DNA from: SYOC01 sp964441775
GTDB taxonomy: Bacteria; Desulfobacterota; Binatia; Bin18
Direction of reading: 5' to 3'
Assembly (NCBI GenBank): GCA_964441775.1
Contig: CAYTVL010000001.1
Span: 186,001-250,000 of the forward strand
Length of the DNA stretch: 64,000 nt
Position numbers and translations under genes: made by a program. Below, piece by piece: positions 58,738 through 64,000 of the stretch. Numbering within the stretch: the stretch's first letter is position 1; each line of letters opens with the position of its first letter. A model generated the notes under the pieces. That model was given only the letters and a program-made list of their open reading frames with translations, did no database searches and was not told the DNA's origin.

Positions 58738-60207
58738 TTACTCCATCCGATAATTCGGCGCTTCTTTGGTGATAATCACATCATGGACATGATTTTCACG
58801 TAAGCCAGCGGCCGTCACGCGGATAAAGCGCGCTTTCGTGCGCAGTTCAGCCAACGTCCGACACCCCGTGTAGCCCATACCGGCTTTCAGACCACCAACC
58901 ATTTGGTCAATGATCACCGATAAGTTCCCTTTGTACGGCACTCGTCCCTCAATGCCCTCGGGCACGAGTTTCCCGACATTGGGTTCATCGTCCTGAAAAT
59001 AACGGTTACGGCTGCCTTCTCGCTCTCGCATCGCTTCGAGCGACCCCATGCCCCGATAGGATTTGTACGTGCGCCCTTGGTACAGAATGGTCTCGCCTGG
59101 ACTCTCTTCCGTTCCCGCAAACAAACTGCCAATCATCACGGAATTGGCGCCTACCGCCAACGCTTTTACCATGTCGCCAGAAAAACGAATGCCGCCATCG
59201 GCAATCACCGGCGTATCAGTCTTGGCGGCAATCTTGACGCTTTCAACAATGGCCGTCAGTTGCGGCACACCCACCCCGGACACCACGCGCGTCGTACATA
59301 TTGAAGCAGGCCCCATGCCCACCTTAATGCCGTCGGCCCCCGCACGAATCAACGCATCGGCGCCTTCCGCCGTGGCCACATTGCCGGCAATGATTTCAAG
59401 CCGAGGAAAAGTCCCTTTCAGAGCATGAATCGTTTCTATCACGCTACTCGTATGTCCGTGCGCGGTATCAATCACCACCACATCAACGCCGGCACGCACC
59501 AACGCGTCCACTCGCGCTTCTCGGTCTTCTCCAGTTCCAACCGCAGCGCCAACGCGGAGACGGCCAAGACCGTCTTTGCACGCGTCAGGATACTGATTCG
59601 TCTTCTCAATGTCTTTGACGGTAATAAGCCCCTTGAGCTGCATGCGCTCATCAACAACCAAGAGCTTTTCGATACGATGCCGATGCAAAATCTCTTTGGC
59701 TTCGTCAATGCCCACGCCTGGGCGCGCGGTGACAAGCTGATCTTTCGTCATCACCTCGGACACGAGCCGATCAAGCCGCTTCTCGAAACGCAGATCGCGG
59801 TTCGTCAGAATGCCCACGAGCTTCCCCTCGTTCGTCACCGGGAGCCCCGAGATTTGGTAACGGTCCATGATCTCTCGCGCCTGGGCAATGGTAATGTCAG
59901 GAGAGATGGTGACAGGATCAACAATCATGCCGCTCTCATACTTCTTGACTTTCTCCACCTCTTGCGCTTGCGCGGGAATGCTGAGGTTGCGGTGGATGAT
60001 CCCGATGCCGCCCGCTTGCGCCAGGGTAATGGCCGTGCGCGCCTCGGTCACAGTGTCCATCGCCGCGCTCACCAACGGCACGTTCAATTGCAAAGTCCGC
60101 GTCAGCGCGGTCCTCACATCCGCATCCTTCGGCATGAAATCCGAGGCGCCGGGCAGTAATAAGATATCGTCGAAGGTCAGCCCTTCGGGGATCTCAGGAG
60201 AAAACAT
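58738..60207 (-). CDS. guaB: IMP dehydrogenase
   Basis: A 489-residue enzyme oxidising IMP to XMP with NAD. TIM barrel split by two CBS domains at about 95-205 (VTISPDITIAQAREIM and VTARPGVGIDEAKEIL). Catalytic Cys in GPASICTTRVVSGVGVPQLTA near 305, K+ and IMP loops IADGGIRFSGDMVKALAVGA, and YRGMGSLEAM flap region near 405. SD AAAGGAG. A hairpin lies in its leader region (60239-60274). Forms a pair with guaA. Confidence 0.97.
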   Translation of the reverse strand: MFSPEIPEGLTFDDILLLPGASDFMPKDADVRTALTRTLQLNVPLVSAAMDTVTEARTAITLAQAGGIGIIHRNLSIPAQAQEVEKVKKYESGMIVDPVTISPDITIAQAREIMDRYQISGLPVTNEGKLVGILTNRDLRFEKRLDRLVSEVMTKDQLVTARPGVGIDEAKEILHRHRIEKLLVVDERMQLKGLITVKDIEKTNQYPDACKDGLGRLRVGAAVGTGEDREARVDALVRAGVDVVVIDTAHGHTSSVIETIHALKGTFPRLEIIAGNVATAEGADALIRAGADGIKVGMGPASICTTRVVSGVGVPQLTAIVESVKIAAKTDTPVIADGGIRFSGDMVKALAVGANSVMIGSLFAGTEESPGETILYQGRTYKSYRGMGSLEAMREREGSRNRYFQDDEPNVGKLVPEGIEGRVPYKGNLSVIIDQMVGGLKAGMGYTGCRTLAELRTKARFIRVTAAGLRENHVHDVIITKEAPNYRME

Positions 60208-60238
60208 GGGTAGGCTCCTTTATCGATTCTAGATACAG

Positions 60239-60274
60239 AAAAGCCCATCTGACCACGCGGAGAGACGGGCTTTT
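60239..60274. terminator. hairpin upstream of guaB
   Basis: AAAAGCCC (60239-60246) pairs with GGGCTTTT (60268-60274 region) with TCT/AGA pairing inside; T-runs follow on both strands (six T on plus, TTTTCT on minus). On the minus strand it lies 30-65 bases before the guaB ATG, so it is either an upstream terminator or a leader attenuator. Confidence 0.5.
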
Positions 60275-60504
60275 TTCGCTCGCTACGCTGGAGGTAACTA
60301 CCATGCTTCCTTCTAACAAACCGCTACCCATCTGACAAGGCGACCCTGCAACCTACAAGATATTGTGGAGTAAGGCGCAATCCCCTTCCTGAGGTCGGGA
60401 CTTCCAAACGAATGTCTTGTGTGAGCATAAAGAAAGAGAAGGGAGGCTTGCTGCTGCGGTTTGGGTCGTGGTAGGCAACTGCCGGAATGAATGCGGAGGA
60501 GCGT

Positions 60505-60717
60505 ATGTTTGTCGAGATCAGTTGTAAAAAATGCGGCCAACGCCAGCGCCTGGATATCGGGGCGCCTGCGAATGGCACGGTTGAAGAGTACCTTCATCTG
60601 TTAACCGAACGGCTCTCCCACAAGCCGAGTTTCGAGTGCTTTGGCGGACACTTTGAATTTGCTCCTCCTTTGCCGCAGTTCTGGCAGATCGACTGGAACA
60701 CCTTACAGGATCAGTAA
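60505..60717 (+). CDS. small CxxC protein of unknown function
   Basis: A 70-residue protein from ATG 60505 with GGAGGAG 4 bases upstream. N-terminal ISCKKCGQRQRLDIGAP looks like one zinc-knuckle strand; the rest is VEEYLHLLTERLSHKPSFECFGGHFEF. A third Cys in FECFGGH with the following His could complete a metal site. No family recognised. Preceded by a nearly 300-base gap holding only the guaB leader hairpin. Confidence 0.6.
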   Translation: MFVEISCKKCGQRQRLDIGAPANGTVEEYLHLLTERLSHKPSFECFGGHFEFAPPLPQFWQIDWNTLQDQ

Positions 60718-60913
60718 CAGAGGGGTCTCGGCAAGTGCATTCCCAGAGCGCAACAAAAAACAAAAGAGGTGATTGTTCGACGCGTCGTTTCCACGTATCG
60801 TGCGAGACAAGTGAAGACGAGAGGAGCATACCAGCGCCGCCTCATTCCACTACTGAAGAAATGAGTTCTTATTCCGATCATGCACACTAGGATACCAGCA
60901 AGAGGAAGTCTCC

Positions 60914-61417
60914 ATGACAGAACAAAGCGGACAACCCGCGGGGTTTTTCGACGAGGCAACCGATCCCCAAGCCTCACAAGAAGTTGAACGCTGGCGCCGC
61001 AATCCAGGCTATCGCCCGCCGTTTCGCGTCGTCCGCTGGCGGGTAGTGGATGAACAATGGGAAGGACGAAGCGCTATTGATGCAGTTGTCGTCGTAGAAA
61101 TCGACGGCGATGAAGATTTCGGCGCGGCGCAGGGCGTGGGCGGCGTCAACGCGCTCGACATGGCGCTTCAGCGCGTTTTGCTTAAACACTTCCCCTCGAT
61201 CGAAGGAGTCCAAGTCATGGAGTCTTATACTCATCGAGGAGGAGAAGGCACGGCTGCCGAGGTGCTTTCCATCCAAAAATTTAGTGACGGTCGCCGCCAA
61301 TGGAGCACCATGCGGAAATCTCGCGACCTGCTGGCTTCCGCCTGGATGGCGCTGGTGGACGGCTACGAATGGATTATCACCCTTAATTTACAGAAGAAGG
61401 CGCAGAAAGAAGGCTGA
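60914..61417 (+). CDS. stand-alone LeuA-type regulatory (dimerisation) domain protein
   Basis: A 167-residue protein. From about residue 35 it has the alpha-isopropylmalate synthase C-terminal domain pattern: repeat-like VVVVEIDGDEDFGAAQGVGGVNALDMALQRVL, then IEGVQVMESYTHRGGEGTAAEVLSIQKFSDGRRQWSTM and ASAWMALVDGYEWII. In LeuA and citramalate synthase this domain binds Leu or Ile, but here no catalytic TIM barrel is attached. AGAGGA precedes ATG. It may form an amino-acid-responsive regulatory subunit or a diverged free-standing domain. Confidence 0.75.
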   Translation: MTEQSGQPAGFFDEATDPQASQEVERWRRNPGYRPPFRVVRWRVVDEQWEGRSAIDAVVVVEIDGDEDFGAAQGVGGVNALDMALQRVLLKHFPSIEGVQVMESYTHRGGEGTAAEVLSIQKFSDGRRQWSTMRKSRDLLASAWMALVDGYEWIITLNLQKKAQKEG

Positions 61418-61466
61418 GCCTAAGGATCATGGGACAAAACTCCCACGGCCTTGCAGAAGGTCGGGG

Positions 61467-61553
61467 GTCATTGCGAGCGCAGCGAAGCAATCTTTGCCTT
61501 ATGTTTTCGACTCTTGCGAGATTGCTTCGTCGTCTCCGACTCCTCGCAATGAC
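61467..61553. repeat. GTCATTGCGAG-type dispersed palindromic element
   Basis: Starts GTCATTGCGAGCGCAGCGAA (61467) and ends with CTCGCAATGAC (61553); inner arms GAAGCAATCT and AGATTGCTTC also pair. I recall this roughly 90-bp element as widely dispersed between genes in many bacterial genomes. It lies just before the leader of the candidate selenoprotein gene. Confidence 0.75.
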
Positions 61554-61657
61554 AGGTTCCTTGATTTCCGTTCGTGGGTTTTGTCTCAAAGTCCTAAGGT
61601 AGGCAAGGTCTGGTCTTTGGTTGACAGATCGTTGAGCATCTTTGAGGAGGTGGAAGT

Positions 61658-62008
61658 ATGGCGCAAACCGTGGACTGGTATTATCACCGGCACGGGTGAG
61701 TGACCTGTGGAAAGACGCAAGAGTTTCTTGCGCGCGCAGGCGTCACCGTGAAAACCCAAGCCGATGCACGGAAAGAGCGGATCGGGCCGGAAGAGGCAAT
61801 CCAACTCACGCAAGAGGTTTCAGAAATCATCGCCGCGAAAGGGAAAAAGGTGGTGCGTTACCACCTCGCCAAAGATAAACCCAGTCGTGACGAATTGTTG
61901 GCGATTATGATTGGCCCCTCGGGCAACCTCCGCGCACCCACGCTCCGTAAAGGAAAAAAGTTGCTCATCGGCTTTGACGCCGACACGTATGCTGAAGTTT
62001 TTGGCTGA
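61658..62008 (+). CDS. candidate selenoprotein: ArsC/thioredoxin-fold protein with in-frame TGA (UxxC)
   Basis: Read from ATG 61658 (SD GAGGAGG at 61644-61650, 7-base spacing) the frame gives 13 residues, MAQTVDWYYHRHG, then TGA (61697-61699), then VTCGKTQEFLARAG and on to TAG-type stop at 62008: 116 residues if the TGA is Sec. The TGA occupies the first position of a CxxC redox motif (U-V-T-C), where ArsC-like relatives have Cys. The rest has ArsC-family features: GKKVVRYHLAKDKPSRDELL and GPSGNLRAPTLRKGKKLLIGF. A SECIS-like hairpin follows the TGA. Alternative: start at GTG 61700 with loss of the first Cys; that has no SD. Confidence 0.75.
61700..61746 (+). promoter_or_regulatory. bacterial SECIS-like hairpin
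   Basis: Directly after the TGA. Upper stem CGCAAGA (61716-61722), loop GTT (61723-61725), TCTTGCG (61726-61732); lower stem GTGAC/GTCAC (61700-61704 with 61742-61746) and CTG/CAG (61705-61707 with 61737-61739). The apical loop starts with G, 23 bases after the TGA, inside the range for bacterial SECIS elements. Confidence 0.6.
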
Positions 62009-62038
62009 TCGTTCTCAGCGCACCCGATGGAGCTGCCT

Positions 62039-62272
62039 ATGAGCGCTGCCGCGCCAGTGCTGCATTTGTGGACTCGTGAAGACTACTACAAAATGGCCGA
62101 AGCTGGGGTCTTTCGTCCAGGGGAACGGGTCGAACTGATAGGGGGAAGGATCATTATGAGCGCCGCCGCGCCAATGTTGCATTTGTGGACTCGTGAAGAC
62201 TACTACAAAATGGCCGAAGCTGGGGTCTTTCGTCCAGGGGAACGGGTCGAACTGATAGGGGGGAGGATTGTC
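62039..62272 (+). repeat. 117-bp in-frame tandem duplication
   Basis: Copy 1 at 62039-62155 and copy 2 at 62156-62272. They differ at only a few positions (three in the first 20 bases, the rest near the 3' edge), so the duplication is recent. Period is 39 codons, keeping the frame. Confidence 0.95.
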
Positions 62273-62734
62273 GAGATGAGCCCGCAGAATAGTCCGCATG
62301 CTACTGCTTGTCTTCTCACGTATGACGATCTCCGAGCAAGGTTCGGGGCCGGCTACGTTGTTCGCATGCAGCTCCCCTTAGATGTAGGCCAGGTTTCCCA
62401 GCCAGAGCCCGATATCGCGGTAGTACGTGGAACTGTCCGAGACTATGCTAAAGCTCACCCCACCACGGCTGTACTTGTCGTTGAAGTTTCCGAGTCGACG
62501 TTGGCGTTCGATCGCGGCGAAAAAGCCAGCTTGTATGCGAGCGCTGGTATTCCAGACTATTGGGTGCTCAACCTTGTAGACCGTTGCTTGGAAGTGCACC
62601 GCGATCCTATCCCCATGCTAAATCAACCTTACGGGTACGGCTACCGAAGCCGCACTCAATACTTTGGCAACGACACCATCGCGCCGCTGGCCTTGCCACA
62701 CGGCGCGGTCAAGGTAGAAGATCTACTCCCCTAA
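62039..62734 (+). CDS. Uma2 family endonuclease-like protein with duplicated N-terminus
   Basis: A 231-residue PD-(D/E)XK-fold protein of the Uma2/DUF820 family. Core motifs: VELIGGRIVEMSP, then QPEPDIAVVRG with catalytic Asp, and TAVLVVEVSESTLAFDRGEKASLYASAGIPDYWVLN carrying the E-x-S/K signature. Residues 1-39 and 40-78 are near-identical copies of the LHLWTREDYYKMAEAG segment. GGAG lies 6 bases before ATG 62039; ATG 62156, behind GGAAGGA, would give the normal 192-residue length. Function of the family is unknown although the fold is nuclease-like; often multicopy in genomes. Confidence 0.85.
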   Translation: MSAAAPVLHLWTREDYYKMAEAGVFRPGERVELIGGRIIMSAAAPMLHLWTREDYYKMAEAGVFRPGERVELIGGRIVEMSPQNSPHATACLLTYDDLRARFGAGYVVRMQLPLDVGQVSQPEPDIAVVRGTVRDYAKAHPTTAVLVVEVSESTLAFDRGEKASLYASAGIPDYWVLNLVDRCLEVHRDPIPMLNQPYGYGYRSRTQYFGNDTIAPLALPHGAVKVEDLLP

Positions 62735-62774
62735 GGAGCGCCAAGTCCTGCGTGCTCAGCCAGGATTTTCCCAC

Positions 62775-63428
62775 TCAGGACTTTTTGAAGGGCGTGCCCC
62801 ACTGATCCAAGCATGTCACTTCTTCCACCGGCAAACGCGACACCGGACCGAATTTTCCGAGCGGATAGCCGATCGGCAGCAGAGCGTACGTGTTGACGTC
62901 GTTCGGTAGGCCGAGGGCTTTTTTCAGATCGTCCTCGTACAACGAGCTGACGGTTGTCAAAGTAGCACCCAATCCCAAGGCCCGGCAGGTTAACAAAATA
63001 TTCTGTACAGCCGGATAAATGCTCGAACCCGAGAGCCGCGCCAACCGCGCCGCCAACTGGGGCGGCAGTGGCCGTTCCTTGAGGCAGGCGAAGAGCAACA
63101 CCGGTGCTTCAGCGAGGTGGTCGGCCAGGTGAGTAGCGGCATTCAATAAACGGCGAAATTTCTCCGCAGGAATGTGTTCCGGGCCGGGACGATTGTCATA
63201 CATCGCCCGCGCCTCACTCCAGCCTTTCTGGTAGATCGCTTGGATTTGTTTCTTGACGGCTGGATCTTTCACGACGATGAACCGCCAGTGCTGGGTATTC
63301 GTGCCGCTTGGGGCGCGTGTCCCGGCTTCGAGGACCTGATGCAATACCGCATCCGGAATCGGGTCGGTTTTCAATTTCCGCATGCTGCGCGTAGAGTACA
63401 TAATGTCAAACAGTCCGGCTTCGGCCAT
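62775..63428 (-). CDS. nitroreductase family FMN oxidoreductase
   Basis: A 217-residue nitroreductase-fold protein. N-terminal FMN-binding MYSTRSMRKLKTDPIPD, then AGTRAPSGTNTQHWRFIVVKD near 35, IYPAVQNILLTCRALGLGATLTT near 137 and PIGYPLGKFG near 185. AAAGGAG precedes ATG 63428. Reduces quinones, nitroaromatics or other electrophiles with NAD(P)H; physiological substrate unknown. The end is convergent with the Uma2 gene. Confidence 0.85.
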   Translation of the reverse strand: MAEAGLFDIMYSTRSMRKLKTDPIPDAVLHQVLEAGTRAPSGTNTQHWRFIVVKDPAVKKQIQAIYQKGWSEARAMYDNRPGPEHIPAEKFRRLLNAATHLADHLAEAPVLLFACLKERPLPPQLAARLARLSGSSIYPAVQNILLTCRALGLGATLTTVSSLYEDDLKKALGLPNDVNTYALLPIGYPLGKFGPVSRLPVEEVTCLDQWGTPFKKS

Positions 63429-63620
63429 AAGCTTCTCCTTTCCCTGTTTCCGAGAGCCTGCACCCTTGTGGGGCAGACCAAGCGGCGCTAAAGTAGCCGC
63501 CCGGAATGAGACACCCTAACATGCTCGCGGCGTTGTGCGAACCTCTCTCTCGTTTAGCAAATCTCGCGGACGGCTCCCACCGGTCCAGAATTGACATCAG
63601 TAAGGAGCAACAAAAACATC

Positions 63621-64000
63621 ATGAAACAGGGCTTGGGATTGAGTGGATTGGCGTTACTCGTGTTACTAAATGTGGCGGGCTGTGGCTCTTCAGGTCCAAG
63701 TCTTACGGCGGCAGAATTGGCGCAAAAGTACCCCAAAGAAAAATATATGCAAATCGACGGCGTAGCCGTGCGCTATAAACAAGAAGGGCTCGGCCACCCT
63801 CTCATTCTCTTGCATGGGCTCCCTACCTACTCCTACCTCTGGCGCAATATCACACCAGGGCTCACCTATGGCAACACGATTTACAGTATTGACTTGATGG
63901 GCTTTGGCCTTTCAGAGAAACCCCAAAATCAAACGTACAACATCGAAACGTATGTCAGCCAGTTAACAAAATTTATAGACAATTTTCACCTGGAGCATGT
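63621..64000 (+). CDS. lipoprotein alpha/beta hydrolase (haloalkane dehalogenase-like), 3' end outside window
   Basis: From ATG 63621 (AAGGAG at 63602-63607, rather far) the frame is open to the window end: 126 residues visible. A lipoprotein signal, LSGLALLVLLNVAGCGSS with Cys at 21, is followed by an alpha/beta hydrolase start: ILLHGLPTYSYLWRNITPGL (oxyanion HG motif) and DLMGFGLSEKP. This resembles haloalkane dehalogenases and epoxide hydrolases (HGxPxxSxxWR). The nucleophile elbow lies beyond the edge. Location as a membrane-anchored lipoprotein is unusual for this family. Confidence 0.75.
   Translation, partial: MKQGLGLSGLALLVLLNVAGCGSSGPSLTAAELAQKYPKEKYMQIDGVAVRYKQEGLGHPLILLHGLPTYSYLWRNITPGLTYGNTIYSIDLMGFGLSEKPQNQTYNIETYVSQLTKFIDNFHLEH

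Noticed and set aside
60208..60320. Guanine riboswitch in the guaB leader
   Set aside because: Only a simple hairpin is present; the conserved purine-riboswitch core and three-way junction are not found.
61700..62008. GTG-started 102-residue ORF as the whole ArsC-like gene
   Set aside because: No SD before GTG 61700, and it loses the first redox position and a well-initiated 13-residue N-terminus that runs into the TGA.

Overview
The window (64 kb, roughly 55-58% GC by eye) is a stretch of chromosome from a Gram-negative bacterium. Evidence for this is the outer-membrane barrel protein, lipoproteins, DegQ-type protease and Spy-like periplasmic protein. Gene content fits uncultured lineages once lumped with Deltaproteobacteria, such as Binatota or Tectomicrobia: a group-3 soluble di-iron monooxygenase, EthD domains, a DUF1302 porin, HMG-CoA reductase and REP-like palindromes. 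That placement is an inference; no rRNA or tRNA gene is visible.

Layout. 1-6.2 kb: type IIA topoisomerase A/B pair, RNA-binding protein with a terminator-like leader, glyoxalase I and a second VOC protein, then nadA with an NrtR-like regulator. 6.3-8.2 kb: ECF sigma / anti-sigma / Spy-like operon. 8.3-15 kb: small conserved proteins, B12-type radical SAM protein with a zinc-ribbon partner, MBL hydrolase, MsrA, cupin, intradiol dioxygenase. 15-20.6 kb: winged-helix protein, HEAT-repeat protein, Do protease, PPOX protein, PAS-PAS-XRE regulator. 20.8-25.3 kb: sulfide/persulfide module (ArsR regulator, two YeeE-type transporter halves, persulfide dioxygenase-rhodanese fusion, SulP). 25.3-27.5 kb: small accessory patch with an orphan VapB, a vapC remnant and a secreted orphan protein.

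27.5-33.4 kb (minus strand) is the most distinctive part: a complete soluble di-iron monooxygenase operon, mmoX-Y-B-D-C followed by a gamma subunit fused to two EthD-like domains. The catalytic subunit is closest in recall to MmoX/BmoX, but its active-site residues are a mix, more butane- than methane-monooxygenase-like. A perfect terminator hairpin sits between alpha and beta genes.

33.7-41.2 kb: lipA-lipB-E3-E2 (no E1), rnhB, methyltransferase, alpha/beta hydrolase, SDR. 41.4-49.3 kb: orphan IS630-type HTH protein, DUF1302 barrel, a 1020-residue winged-helix/AAA/TPR regulator preceded by direct repeats, a lipid kinase with 8-bp tandem repeats just inside its start. 49.3-60.2 kb: HMG-CoA reductase, di-iron ferritin-like protein, pgsA, hflX, dnaE, guaA, guaB. 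60.5-64 kb: small proteins, stand-alone LeuA regulatory domain, an ArsC-like gene with an in-frame TGA that looks like a selenocysteine codon (UxxC motif plus SECIS-like hairpin), a Uma2 gene with an internal tandem duplication, nitroreductase, and a lipoprotein hydrolase cut by the window end.

The strongest leads are the candidate selenoprotein at 61658-62008 and the MmoZ-EthD-EthD fusion at 27535-28671 within its operon.
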